A stretch of DNA of 64,000 bases from Acidobacteriota bacterium (GCA_003388555.1 QQVD01000050.1:1-64000), one strand, 5' to 3'. Counted from the first letter of the stretch, positions 25,120 through 34,067 are shown. Program-made: numbers and translations. Notes: generated from the letters alone by a model not told the origin.

Positions 25120-26388
25120 ATGTCGCTCTCCGAGTCACTGCAGACCCGTCTCATCCTGGTCGCGCTCGCCTGCGCTCTGACGTCGCCGCCTGCCGACGCC
25201 GCCGAGGACGGCGAGCGCTGGGGACAGTGGCGCGGGCCGGATCGCGACGGCGTCGCCTCGCAGTTCGACGCCCCCGAGGAGTGGCCTCGCGAGCTCGCGG
25301 CGGCGTGGAGGATCGAGGTCGGCGACGGACACTCGTCGCCGCTGGTCGACGGCGAGGAGATCTACCTCTTCGTGCGCACCGCCTCCGGCGAGGCGCTCGA
25401 GGCTCGCTCCCTGGCCAGCGGCGAGCTGCTGTGGAGCGTCGGCTACGAGCAGGAGTACGAACCGATCAGCGTCGCCGCCTCGCACGGCAAGGGCCCGTTC
25501 TCGACCCCGGTGCTCGCGGGCGGCACGATCGTCACCCTGGGCATCAACGGAGTGCTCACGGCCTGGTCGCGCGAGGACGGTGCGCGGATCTGGCAGGTGC
25601 GCTCCGAGGATCTGTTCGGCAAGCCGCGTCCGTTCTACGGACACGCATCGTCGCCCCTGGTGGTCGGTGACCGCGTCTACGCCTACCTGGGCGGACCCGG
25701 AGAGGGCGCGCTGCTGGCGTTCTCGCTCGCCGACGGCAGCGAAGTCTGGCGCCGCGCCGGGGACGGCCCGGCCTACGGCTCGCCGACGGTGATCGAGGCG
25801 CACGGCGAGCGCCAGATCGTCACCCTGTCGCAGCGCCGCTTCCTCGGCGTCCGGCTCGAAGACGGCGAGCTGCTCTGGGAGCTCCCCTTCCAGGTCACCT
25901 TCGATTCCGGCTCGATCACCCCGCTCTGGGTCCGCGACCTGCTGGTGATCTCGGCCGGCAAGGTGCCGCTGCAGGCCTACCGGCTGGTGGAGCGCGAGGG
26001 CTCGATGCTGCCGGTGGAGGCGTGGCGCAACGATGCCGTGCATCTCGGCATGAGCTCTCCGGTGCCGGCCGGCGATCGCCTCTGGGCGTTCTCGGAGAAG
26101 AAGAGCGGTCAGCTGGTCGCGGTGTCGCTGGCCAACGGGGAGGTGGTGTGGGAGGGCCCGGCGCGCAAGGGCGACAGCGCCTTCCTGACCCTCGCGGGCG
26201 ATCGCCTGATGAACGTCTACAGCAGCGGCGAGATGGAGGTCTTCGACGTCGCCGCAGACGAGCCGGTGCTGCTCGGCACCTACCGGCTGACGGAGGACCA
26301 CGAGGTCTGGGCCCACCCGGCCTTCGTCGGCGATTCGATCGTGATCAAGGCGCGCACCGAGCTGGCGCGCTTCCGCGTCCGCCCGTAG
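25120..26388 (+). CDS. Secreted PQQ-like beta-propeller protein
   Basis: 422 aa with a signal peptide (about 1-29) and an AAAGGAG site. Propeller repeats carry the W-x-x-x-x motifs (WGQWRGPDRDG at the start of the mature protein, then GELLWSV, GARIWQV, GSEVWRR, GELLWEL, GEVVWEG), roughly seven to eight blades. It lacks the Asp/Glu active site of PQQ dehydrogenases, so it is a BamB-like, non-enzymatic or unknown propeller, probably periplasmic. The 41-base gap after tesB suggests co-transcription. One of four similar propellers in the window. Confidence 0.85.
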   Translation: MSLSESLQTRLILVALACALTSPPADAAEDGERWGQWRGPDRDGVASQFDAPEEWPRELAAAWRIEVGDGHSSPLVDGEEIYLFVRTASGEALEARSLASGELLWSVGYEQEYEPISVAASHGKGPFSTPVLAGGTIVTLGINGVLTAWSREDGARIWQVRSEDLFGKPRPFYGHASSPLVVGDRVYAYLGGPGEGALLAFSLADGSEVWRRAGDGPAYGSPTVIEAHGERQIVTLSQRRFLGVRLEDGELLWELPFQVTFDSGSITPLWVRDLLVISAGKVPLQAYRLVEREGSMLPVEAWRNDAVHLGMSSPVPAGDRLWAFSEKKSGQLVAVSLANGEVVWEGPARKGDSAFLTLAGDRLMNVYSSGEMEVFDVAADEPVLLGTYRLTEDHEVWAHPAFVGDSIVIKARTELARFRVRP

Positions 26389-26477
26389 CGTACGGCAGCG
26401 AAAGCCGCGATGGCCGCAGGATGGGCGATGGCAGCGACGGCCCACGATGGGACGCCCTTCCGCGTCCGCCCGTAGCG
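26371..26477 (+). repeat. 20-bp direct repeat across the propeller 3' end (87 bp apart)
   Basis: TTCCGCGTCCGCCCGTAGCG occurs at 26371-26390, where it encodes the last residues and stop, and again at 26458-26477. The offset is 87 bases (29 codons), so the second copy is in frame with the first but lies after the stop. Between 26388 and 26605 I see no gene and no other feature. Confidence 0.85.
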
Positions 26478-26604
26478 CACGGTCCTCTCAGCCACCCGCA
26501 GATCGGATTCCGCCGATCCGACGTCGGCGTCCGTCTAGGTGTTCGAAGCTCGTCAGAACGGGCGAGGACAGCGGAGGACCATCACGCCGAGAGGGGGCAG
26601 AGCA

Positions 26605-28260
26605 GTGCGCTACGACCAGTACGGCAAGAAGCCGACCGAGCCGGGAGAACCGACCGAGCCGACGGATCCCACCGATCCCACCGATCCCACTGAGCCGTCG
26701 GAGCCCACCGACCCGAGCGAGCCCACCGAGCCGGCGGTGCGCATCCGACCCGACGTCTGGAAGCTCGATCCGTGGGATCCGACGATCGAGTGGTACGCGC
26801 GGGCGATCGCCGAGATGCGGACGCGCTCGCTGGACGACCCTTCGGGCTGGCGCTTCCAGGCCGCCATCCACGCCTACAACCGCTCCGGCGACCCGTATGC
26901 CGCGCCCGGCGACACGCTGCCGAGCAGCGGCGACCAGCAGCGCTTCTGGAACCAGTGCCAGCACAGCAGCTGGTACTTCCTGCCCTGGCACCGCATGTAC
27001 CTCGGGCACTTCGAGGCGATCGTGGCGCAGACGGTGGAGCAGCTCGGGGGACCGTCCGGATGGTCGCTGCCGTACTGGAACTACAGCGACGACAGCAATC
27101 CCGACGCCCGCCGCATCCCGCCGGCGTTCCGCGAGCCGACGCTGCCCGACGGCACGACGCCGAACCCGCTGCGGGTGAGCCAGCGCGTCGCGGCGGCCAA
27201 CAGCGGCGGCATCGTCGCCGACCCGGCCGAGGTCGACATCGTCGACGCCCTCGACGAGACGGTCTTCGTCGGCACCGCCTTCGGCGGCACCACCGGATTC
27301 GGTGGGCCACAGACCGCCTTCAACCACGGCGGCGGTCCTCCGGGCAAGCTCGAGATGACGCCGCACGGCGACGTGCACGTGGCGGTCGGCGGGTCGTTCC
27401 CGCCCGGCTTCATGAGCCGCTTCAACACCGCCGGCCTCGATCCGCTCTTCTGGCTCCACCATGCGAACATCGACCGGATGTGGTCGGTGTGGCTGGCGCG
27501 CGCGCCGGGCAACGCCAACCCGAGCGAGAACGCCTGGAAGCAGAGCCCGACGTTCGAGTTCCACGATGCCGCCGGCCAGGTGGTCGGGATGACCAGCGAG
27601 GAGGTCGTCGACTCGACGTCCTCGCCCTTCTTCTACCGCTACGAGGACGAGTCGGATCCGCTCGCCACGCCGGCGCCGAGCGCCGCGGTGGCGGCAGCCG
27701 CGGCAGCGGCCGGCGAGGAGGTCGAGATGACGCAGGAGCCAGCCGAGATGGTTGCGGCGAGCGACGAGAAGACGCGTCTGCGGGGCCGTGCCGTCACCAC
27801 CAGGGTGGCGGTCGAGAGCCCGATCCGCACCCGCCGGGCGCCGCGTGGCGCGGCCGCCGCCGCGCCCGGGCCGCCGCAGCGCATCCACCTGAACCTGGAG
27901 AACATCCGCGGCACCCATCCGGTGCCGCATCGGGTCTACATCGACCTGCCCGAGGGAGCCGATCCGGACGACCATCCGGAGCGTCTCGCCGGAACCGTCT
28001 CGATGTTCGGGCTGGCCGAGGCGAGCGGTGAGGACCAGGAGCACCCCGGATCCGGGCTGCAGTACGCGCTCGACATCACCCGGCTGGTCGAGGCGCTGGG
28101 AGAGGAGTGGGACCCGGAGGAGCTCCGCGTCACCCTGGTGCCGAAGCAGCGTCCCGCCGAGGCCCCGCCGGGCGCCGAGGCCGCTGCCGCCCCAGCTGCC
28201 GAAGCGGCGGAGCACCCGACGATCGAGATCGGCCGCATCAGTGTCTACCGCACTCCGTGA
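26605..28260 (+). CDS. Tyrosinase-family polyphenol oxidase (type 3 copper)
   Basis: 551 aa from a GTG at 26605 with a purine-rich GAGAGGGGG site (an earlier in-frame GTG at 26539 is less likely). A short N-terminal Pro-Thr-Glu/Asp repeat (residues 10-43) precedes the catalytic domain. Copper A ligands: His89, His120 and His129 (HSSWYFLPWHRMY); copper B: His254, His258 and His286 (LDPLFWLHHANIDRMW). All six are present. It oxidises phenols to quinones. The C-terminal 200 residues form an unrecognised domain seen in bacterial polyphenol oxidases. No signal peptide. It overlaps a DUF2182 gene by 20 bases. Confidence 0.92.
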   Translation: MRYDQYGKKPTEPGEPTEPTDPTDPTDPTEPSEPTDPSEPTEPAVRIRPDVWKLDPWDPTIEWYARAIAEMRTRSLDDPSGWRFQAAIHAYNRSGDPYAAPGDTLPSSGDQQRFWNQCQHSSWYFLPWHRMYLGHFEAIVAQTVEQLGGPSGWSLPYWNYSDDSNPDARRIPPAFREPTLPDGTTPNPLRVSQRVAAANSGGIVADPAEVDIVDALDETVFVGTAFGGTTGFGGPQTAFNHGGGPPGKLEMTPHGDVHVAVGGSFPPGFMSRFNTAGLDPLFWLHHANIDRMWSVWLARAPGNANPSENAWKQSPTFEFHDAAGQVVGMTSEEVVDSTSSPFFYRYEDESDPLATPAPSAAVAAAAAAAGEEVEMTQEPAEMVAASDEKTRLRGRAVTTRVAVESPIRTRRAPRGAAAAAPGPPQRIHLNLENIRGTHPVPHRVYIDLPEGADPDDHPERLAGTVSMFGLAEASGEDQEHPGSGLQYALDITRLVEALGEEWDPEELRVTLVPKQRPAEAPPGAEAAAAPAAEAAEHPTIEIGRISVYRTP

Positions 28261-29032
28261 CCGGCTCCGCGACCGGCTTCGTGACCGGCTTCGTGACCGG
28301 CTGAGTCGCTGGCGGCTCTGGCGCCGCCGCCACCCGGAATGGTGGACCGTAGCGCTGGCCGCGGTCGCGGCGGCGGTCATGGTGGCGTCGGGCGCCGGCT
28401 CGACGGGCACGATGGTGGCTGGCGGCGGTCACGCCGGTCACGCCGGTCACGCCGCGCACGGGCCGGGCGACGCCGGCCCGCTCGCCGTGTGGCCGACACT
28501 GGCGCACTGGCAGCTGATGGTCGTGGCGATGATGTTCCCGCTGATCCTGCAGTCGGTGCGCACGACGGCCTTCCGCAGCTTCGCTGCGCGCCGGCATCGC
28601 GCCATCGGGCTCTTCCTGCTCGGTCATCTGCTGCCCTGGACGCTGCTCGGCGCCGTCGTCGCGGTGGTGATACCGAGCCGACCGACGCCGCTGGGAGTGG
28701 CGACGGCCTTCGCCGTCGCCGCGGTCTGGCAGCTCACCCCGACGAAGCGGAGGGCCCTCGTCGCCTGCCACCGCAGTCAGGCCCTGGCGCCGCGCGGCTG
28801 GAGCGCCGATCGCGACTGCGCGCTGTTCGGAGCCCGTATCGGCACGAGCTGCGTGATGAGCTGCTGGGCCCTGATGCTCGCCTGCACGGTGGCCGGTCAC
28901 GTGCTGCCGGTGCTGCTCGCCTGCGGCCTGCTCGGTGCCGCCGAGCGCTTCAGCTGGCGTCCGAGGACGCGCTGGCTCAGCGGCGCGACCGCGGCGCTGG
29001 GCGTCGTCTTCGCCGTGGGCTGGCCAGGCTAG
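28241..29032 (+). CDS. DUF2182 membrane protein (polyphenol-oxidase partner type)
   Basis: 263 aa from a GTG at 28241 lying inside the tyrosinase 3' end. The N-terminus contains a four-fold RDRL repeat, then a Trp-rich basic stretch and several transmembrane helices (about 35-55, 85-105, 120-145, 205-225, 235-255). DUF2182 motifs: LAHWQLMVVAMMFPLIL, QLTPTKRRALVACHR, and MSCWALMLAC. A His/Gly loop (GGGHAGHAGHAAHG, about 62-75) may bind copper. DUF2182 genes are known beside bacterial polyphenol oxidases (PpoB2), and a copper-delivery role has been proposed. Confidence 0.85.
   Translation: MSTALRDRLRDRLRDRLRDRLSRWRLWRRRHPEWWTVALAAVAAAVMVASGAGSTGTMVAGGGHAGHAGHAAHGPGDAGPLAVWPTLAHWQLMVVAMMFPLILQSVRTTAFRSFAARRHRAIGLFLLGHLLPWTLLGAVVAVVIPSRPTPLGVATAFAVAAVWQLTPTKRRALVACHRSQALAPRGWSADRDCALFGARIGTSCVMSCWALMLACTVAGHVLPVLLACGLLGAAERFSWRPRTRWLSGATAALGVVFAVGWPG
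28256..28303 (+). repeat. Tandem repeat, 4 x 12 bp, in coding sequence
   Basis: CGTGACCGGCTC and three near-identical copies (28256, 28268, 28280, 28292), in frame, giving RDRL four times at the DUF2182 protein N-terminus. The first copy overlaps the tyrosinase stop. Confidence 0.85.
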
Positions 29033-29277
29033 CCGCCGTAGGCGACGGGCGACTGCCGGCCGTGCAGTCGCGGCATCTCGAGCTCGTCGGCTTCGCGGGC
29101 CAAGCCTCGAAAGGCGCTGACGGAAGTGTCCCGTCGCGCTTCGCTGGTGTCGACGCGTCCGAGCGTCGCCAGCGCCTCCGCGAGCAGCGCGCGCGTGGCG
29201 GTGCGCGCCAGTCCCGCGCGTTCGTTCGGCGCCCGTAGCTCGTCGTCGTGCCCTGCTGGATCCGGTGGGAGAGTCAT
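29029..29277 (-). CDS. Small protein of unknown function
   Basis: 82 aa, no signal peptide or known domain; charged, with a helical centre (ARTATRALLAEALATLGRVD). Its stop overlaps the DUF2182 stop by two bases. Support for a real gene: TACATT at 29290-29285 (minus) ends seven bases before the ATG at 29277, the same spacing as other leaderless-type starts here. No homologue recognised. Confidence 0.4.
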   Translation of the reverse strand: MTLPPDPAGHDDELRAPNERAGLARTATRALLAEALATLGRVDTSEARRDTSVSAFRGLAREADELEMPRLHGRQSPVAYGG

Positions 29278-29394
29278 CGACGGCAATGTACCCTTGCAGC
29301 GTGAGGAACGTATGCAGACGTGGCGAGCTCGTCGGCCACTTCGTGGAGCCGCCGAGAGCCCATCGATCCGCCTCCTAGAGGAGCTCCGTACGTC

Positions 29395-30723
29395 ATGCAC
29401 CGAATCGCCTCCGTCGGCCTCACGTCTCTCACCTGCCTGACCTTCCTTGCCGCGGCCGTCACCGCTGCCGACTCCTGGCCCTCTTTCCGCGGCCCGGCGG
29501 CACGCGGCGTCGCCGACGGCTCCGCCCTGCCGCTGCAGTGGAACGTCGAAGACGGCACCAACGTGCGCTGGAGCCGCGAGCTGCCGGGCGACGGGCACTC
29601 CAGCCCGGTGGTGTCGGGTGGCCGCGTCTACGTCGTCTCGGCCGAGAGCGACGCCGAGACCGAGCTGGTGTTGGGCGACGAGGGCGGCATCGGGCTGGCG
29701 AAGGACCTGCGCCGCGAGTTCGTCTGGCGGCTGTCGGCGCTCGACGCCGCGAGCGGCGAGGTGGTGTGGCAGCGCGAGCCCTACCGCGGCGCCCCGCGCG
29801 CCAACCGCCACGTCAAGTCGAGCCAGGCCAACGCCACGCCGGCCACCGACGGGAAGGTCGTCGTGGCGATCTTCGGCTCGCAGGGCCTGGTCGCCTGGAG
29901 CCGCGACGGCGAGGAGCTCTGGCGGGTCGACCTCGGAGTGCTCGACCCCGGTCTTTTCGGCGATCCTGCCTCACACTGGGGACACGCCAGCTCGCCGGTG
30001 ATCGACGGCGACCGCGTCTTCGTGCAGGTCGACCGGCACGCCGACTCCTACGTCGCCGCGTACGACCTGTCGACCGGCGCTCCGATCTGGAAGGTGGAGC
30101 GACAGGAGAAGCCGGTTTGGGCCACCCCGACGGTGCACCACGGCGAAGGCCGCAGCCAGCTGATCGTGCTCGGCGGCGACTTCGACCGCGGACTCGACCC
30201 GGCGACCGGCGAGGAGCTGTGGCGCTTCCCGCGCGACCTCGAGGTGAAGACCCCGACGCCGTTCGTCGCCGGTGACCTGGTGGTGCTCTCGGGCGGCTAC
30301 CGGGGGCGCGAGGTGCACGCGGTGCGCCTCGACGCCTCTGGCCTGGTCGAGGGCGACGAGCTGGCGTGGACCTCGGAGGCCGGCGGCCCCTACACTTCGA
30401 CTCCGGTGGCATACCGCGGTCGCATCTACTTCGCCCGCGACACGGGGGTGTGGAACGTGCTCGACCTGGCGAGCGGAGAGCGGCTGCACCGCGAGCGCAT
30501 CGACGGTGCCTACAGCGCCTCTCCGATCGCCGCCGACGGACGCATCTACCTGCCGGCCGAGGAAGGCGTGGTGCGGGTGCTCTCGGCCGAGCCGCCGTTC
30601 GAGGTCCTGGCCAGCAACGACATGGGAGCGCCGTGCATGGCCTCGCCCGCGGTCGCCGGGCAGACTCTCTTCCTGCGCTGCGGAACCACCCTCTGGGCGA
30701 TCGCGGCGTCGGCGGCCGGCTGA
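29395..30723 (+). CDS. Secreted PQQ-like beta-propeller protein
   Basis: 442 aa with signal peptide (about 1-25) and an AGAGGAG site. Mature start SWPSFRGPAARGVADG resembles that of the 25120 and 57685 propellers (W-x-x-F/W-R/L-GP). Blade motifs GEVVWQR, GEELWRV, GAPIWKV, GEELWRF and so on. No catalytic residues of alcohol dehydrogenase are visible. Probably periplasmic or outer-membrane associated. The next gene, a phosphotransferase, follows 27 bases later. Confidence 0.85.
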   Translation: MHRIASVGLTSLTCLTFLAAAVTAADSWPSFRGPAARGVADGSALPLQWNVEDGTNVRWSRELPGDGHSSPVVSGGRVYVVSAESDAETELVLGDEGGIGLAKDLRREFVWRLSALDAASGEVVWQREPYRGAPRANRHVKSSQANATPATDGKVVVAIFGSQGLVAWSRDGEELWRVDLGVLDPGLFGDPASHWGHASSPVIDGDRVFVQVDRHADSYVAAYDLSTGAPIWKVERQEKPVWATPTVHHGEGRSQLIVLGGDFDRGLDPATGEELWRFPRDLEVKTPTPFVAGDLVVLSGGYRGREVHAVRLDASGLVEGDELAWTSEAGGPYTSTPVAYRGRIYFARDTGVWNVLDLASGERLHRERIDGAYSASPIAADGRIYLPAEEGVVRVLSAEPPFEVLASNDMGAPCMASPAVAGQTLFLRCGTTLWAIAASAAG

Positions 30724-30750
30724 GAGTCCGCGACCTGGGAGCACACCACT

Positions 30751-31839
30751 GTGGACCTCGTCGAGCTGAAGCCGCGTCTCGAGCGCTTCGTCGCCGCCAA
30801 GTACGAAGGTCGTGCCGACGCCTCGACCCTCGAGGTCCGCGACGTGCGCAAGATGCCGGGGCACGCCGGTTTCTCCTACGGCTTCAGTGTGCGTGGCCGG
30901 GGGCGCGGTGGCGAGGGGCTCGACGACGGCTGGTTCCTGCGTCTGCCGCCTCCGGGCGTGCGCTGGCGCGGCACCGCCGACGTGCTGCGCCAGGTGGCGG
31001 TGCTGCGCGCCCTCGACGGCACCGCGGTGCCTCACTGTCCGGTGCGCTGGTGCGCCGAGCCCGAAGACGTGCGGCGCTACGAGAACGACGGCGATCTCGA
31101 GGCGGGCGAGCTGCGCTGGTTCGGATCGCCCTACTTCGTGGTGCCGCGCCTCGAGGGCGACGTGGCGCGGCTCGACGACACCTGCTTCACCCGCCGGCTC
31201 GGCGAGCAGGCGCGCCACGAGATGGCGCGCCAGGCTCTCGAGGCGCTGGCCGGTCTGCACGCGCTCGACGCGGCCGTCGCGGCGCCGTATCTGGGTGAGC
31301 CGCTGCCGCTGCACGAGGACGTCGAGCGCTGGGACCGCTTCGTCGACCGCTGCCCGGAGCCCGAGAAGATGCGGCTGGTCCCCGAGGTGCGGCGTCGGCT
31401 GTTGGCCCAGATCCCGGCCGAGGCGCCGGTCGGCATCTTCCACGGTGACTTCCAGTGGGCCAACCTCTTCTACTCGCTGGGTGGAGAGCTCCTGGCGGTG
31501 ATCGACTTCGAGCTGGTCGGCGTCGGCGCGATCCTCAACGACGTCGGCTGGTTCGCCACCTTCAACGATCCCGAGGCGTGGCATCCGGGCCGCCGTCCCG
31601 AGGGCCTGATGCCGTCGGCCGAGGAGCTGGTGCGGCTCTACGGCGAGGCCGCCGCGGTGGCGCCCGATCCGGTGGAGCTCCACTGGTACCGGGCGCTCGC
31701 GGCCTACAAGTTCGCCATCATCACCGGCCTCAACCTCAGCCTGCACCGTCGCGGCAAGCGTCCCGATCCGGTGTGGGAGATCACCGCGCTGTCGATCGAG
31801 CCGCAGCTCGAGCGCGCCAACCGTCTGCTCGGCGGCTGA
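30751..31839 (+). CDS. APH-family phosphotransferase
   Basis: 362 aa, GTG start. Kinase-like fold with FHGDFQWANLFY (catalytic Asp, about residues 230-241) and VIDFELVGVG (Mg-binding Asp). The N-terminal lobe contains GHAGFSYGFSV, the nucleotide-binding hairpin. Closest to the broad aminoglycoside/acyl-CoA phosphotransferase group; substrate unknown. It is co-directional with the propeller at 29395 and convergent with Ogt. Confidence 0.85.
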   Translation: MDLVELKPRLERFVAAKYEGRADASTLEVRDVRKMPGHAGFSYGFSVRGRGRGGEGLDDGWFLRLPPPGVRWRGTADVLRQVAVLRALDGTAVPHCPVRWCAEPEDVRRYENDGDLEAGELRWFGSPYFVVPRLEGDVARLDDTCFTRRLGEQARHEMARQALEALAGLHALDAAVAAPYLGEPLPLHEDVERWDRFVDRCPEPEKMRLVPEVRRRLLAQIPAEAPVGIFHGDFQWANLFYSLGGELLAVIDFELVGVGAILNDVGWFATFNDPEAWHPGRRPEGLMPSAEELVRLYGEAAAVAPDPVELHWYRALAAYKFAIITGLNLSLHRRGKRPDPVWEITALSIEPQLERANRLLGG

Positions 31840-31851
31840 CCGGCCGCAGGC

Positions 31852-32391
31852 TCACCCGGCGAGCAGTCGACGCTGCTCGGGTGCTTCGCGGGTCGCTTCG
31901 GCGCCCTCGAGGCGCAGCAGCGACCGCTTCGCGTCGAGGCCGCCGCCGAAGCCGACCAGCGAGCCGTCGGCACCGATGACCCGGTGGCAGGGAACGACGA
32001 TCGGCAGCGGGTTGCGCCCGTTGGCGGCCCCGACCGCCCGCGAGGCATTGGGGTTGCCGGTGCGTGCGGCGAGCTCGGCGTAGGAGATCGTCTCGCCGTA
32101 CGGGATGCGGCGCAGCTGCTGCCAGACATCGAGCTGGAAGTCGGTGCCGACCGGCGCCAGCGCGAGGTCGAAGCTGCGCCGCGTGCCGGCGAAGTACTCG
32201 CCCAGTTGGCGAGCGGCTTCGGCGAACGCCTTCGGGTCCTCTCGGCAGTCGCTCGGGAGCTGCCATTCGTGGCGGCTCTCGGGCAGCAGGATGCGGTGCA
32301 GCACATCGCCCGATCCGACCAGGCGCAGCTCGCCGATCGGAGTGTGCAGCCGACGCCAGACCGTGGGTGCGGACGAACGGGGTGTCTTCAT
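31852..32391 (-). CDS. ogt: Methylated-DNA--[protein]-cysteine S-methyltransferase
   Basis: 179 aa, ATG with an AAGGAG site; the start overlaps the stop of the Ada-AlkA gene in ATGA. The alkyl-acceptor motif is VPCHRVIG, followed by FGGGLDAKRSLL. The DNA-binding helix YAELAARTGNPNASRAVGAANGRNP is complete by position (about 110-134). It removes O6-alkyl groups from guanine in one suicidal transfer. Being coupled to Ada-AlkA it is likely part of an adaptive response. Confidence 0.95.
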   Translation of the reverse strand: MKTPRSSAPTVWRRLHTPIGELRLVGSGDVLHRILLPESRHEWQLPSDCREDPKAFAEAARQLGEYFAGTRRSFDLALAPVGTDFQLDVWQQLRRIPYGETISYAELAARTGNPNASRAVGAANGRNPLPIVVPCHRVIGADGSLVGFGGGLDAKRSLLRLEGAEATREAPEQRRLLAG

Positions 32392-33989
32392 CTCTTGCTC
32401 CTTCTCGCAGTGGGACGTTGGTCGGGGAATCCGACCTGCCAGAGCAGCATCGCGGCGTAGGCGCGGGCAGGCCTCCACGCCTCGGCCCGCTCCCGGACCT
32501 GACGCGCTGACCATGGTCGTTCGCCGTCGCAGAGCACCTGGCGCAGCACCAGGTCGCCGTCCGGGAAGGCGTCGGGGTCGTGCAGGGCACGCATCGCGAC
32601 GTAGTGCGCGGTCCACGGGCCGATGCCCGGCAGAGCGAGGAGACGCTCGAGGTTGTCGTCGGCGCTCCGCAGCGGATCGAAGACCACGCCGTCGGCGAAC
32701 GCCGCGGCGACCGCGCGCAGGCATTCGGCCCGGGCCGCGGGCAGGCCGATCTGCTCGAGCCGAGCGCCGCGCAGCCGCTGCGGCGAAGGGAACAGCCGCC
32801 AGTCCGCCGCCGCGGCGGGGCGGCCGTAGCGCTCCACCAGGCGGCCCGCCAGGGTGGTCGCGCCGCGCACCGTCACCTGCTGGCCGAGCACCGCGCGCAC
32901 CACGAGCTCGAAGGGATCGAAGCAGCCGGGCACGCGGATCCCCGGCGCGGCCTGCCAGCGCGGCCCGAGCTCGGGATCGTCGGCGAAACACTGCTCGAGC
33001 ACCGAGGGGTCGGCGGCGAGATCGAACAGCTCGCGCAGGCGATGGGTCAGCGGCACCAGCGAAGGCAGCGTGGAGCTGGCGCCGCGCCGAGCGCCGTCGG
33101 TGTCTCCAGCCGGTTCGAGCCGGAGCTCGACCCGTAGACGGTGCCGGGCGGCATCGTCGTGCACCGTGAGCAGTCCCTCGCGATCGCCGATCTCGATCCA
33201 CCGCCGGTAGACCCCCTGCCGCGGATCGACTCGCTCGATCGTCGGCACCGCACGAGCGGCCAGGAAGTCGAGCAGGAGCGACCAGGCGAGGGGCGGCCGG
33301 TAGCCGAGAGCGAGCCGGATGCGCGGTGCCGCGTCCACCGGCTCCTGTTCGCGCAGCTTCTCCCGCAGCCGCGCCGGGCTGAGGCCGAAGGTGCGGCGCA
33401 CCGCCGCGTTGAAGCGCCGCACGCTGCCGTAGCCGGCGGCGAAGGCGACGTCGCCGCAGCGCAGGTGCGAGCCGAGCAGCAGCTGACGCGCCAGGTGCAG
33501 GCGCCGGGTGGTGGCGATCTGAGCCGGCGTGGCGCCGAGCTCGTCGAGGAAGGCGCGGCGCAGGGTGCGTTCGCTGACCTCGAGCCGCCGCGCCAGCTCG
33601 CAGCTGCCACCGCCTCCGTCCTCCGCCTCGCGGTTCACCGGATCGAGCGCTCCCTCCTCGACCAGGCGCAGGGCGCGCGCCACCAGCTCGCTGCGCTCGC
33701 TCGCGGAGGCTGAGGCTGCGAGCGGCGCCGCGGTCTCGGGCCTGCAGCGCAGACAGGCGATGTAGCCGTGCGCCGCGGCGGCGGCGGCGCTGGGGTAGTA
33801 CTCGACGTTGCGCTCGAGCGCGGTGCGCGCCGGGCAGATCGGGCGGCAGTAGATGCCGGTGGTGCGCACGGCGACGAAGAAGCGCCCGTCGAAGCGGGCG
33901 TCACGTGCCCGGCGGGCGCTCGACCAGACCCGCAGGGTCTCGGGATCGGCGACCGGAGGCTGGCGCTCGGTGGTGGTGCGGCGGCTCAT
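32388..33989 (-). CDS. alkA: Ada regulatory domain - AlkA glycosylase fusion
   Basis: 533 aa. Domains: Ada zinc/methylphosphotriester domain (about 15-85; GIYCRPICPAR and CLRCRP supply the four Cys ligands including the acceptor Cys), AraC-type HTH (about 115-195), then an AlkA N-domain and HhH-GPD glycosylase (about 215-525) with LPGIGPWTAHYVAMRALHDPDAFPDGD, which contains the catalytic Asp. It repairs 3-methyladenine-type lesions and probably activates its own operon when methylated. The arrangement is like mycobacterial AdaAlkA with a separate Ogt. No Shine-Dalgarno; TACGCT ends nine bases before the ATG. Confidence 0.93.
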   Translation of the reverse strand: MSRRTTTERQPPVADPETLRVWSSARRARDARFDGRFFVAVRTTGIYCRPICPARTALERNVEYYPSAAAAAAHGYIACLRCRPETAAPLAASASASERSELVARALRLVEEGALDPVNREAEDGGGGSCELARRLEVSERTLRRAFLDELGATPAQIATTRRLHLARQLLLGSHLRCGDVAFAAGYGSVRRFNAAVRRTFGLSPARLREKLREQEPVDAAPRIRLALGYRPPLAWSLLLDFLAARAVPTIERVDPRQGVYRRWIEIGDREGLLTVHDDAARHRLRVELRLEPAGDTDGARRGASSTLPSLVPLTHRLRELFDLAADPSVLEQCFADDPELGPRWQAAPGIRVPGCFDPFELVVRAVLGQQVTVRGATTLAGRLVERYGRPAAAADWRLFPSPQRLRGARLEQIGLPAARAECLRAVAAAFADGVVFDPLRSADDNLERLLALPGIGPWTAHYVAMRALHDPDAFPDGDLVLRQVLCDGERPWSARQVRERAEAWRPARAYAAMLLWQVGFPDQRPTARRSKR

Positions 33990-34067
33990 GACGCGAGCAG
34001 CGTAGCCGAGCCTAGCGATCCCGGTGGGACGCTTTCGGACAGCAACCCGAGATCGTCGAGGAGTTCC

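Noticed and set aside
26539-26604. Earlier GTG start of the tyrosinase
   Set aside because: Adds a basic, low-complexity 22 residues with no ribosome site; the GTG at 26605 has a purine-rich site at proper distance.
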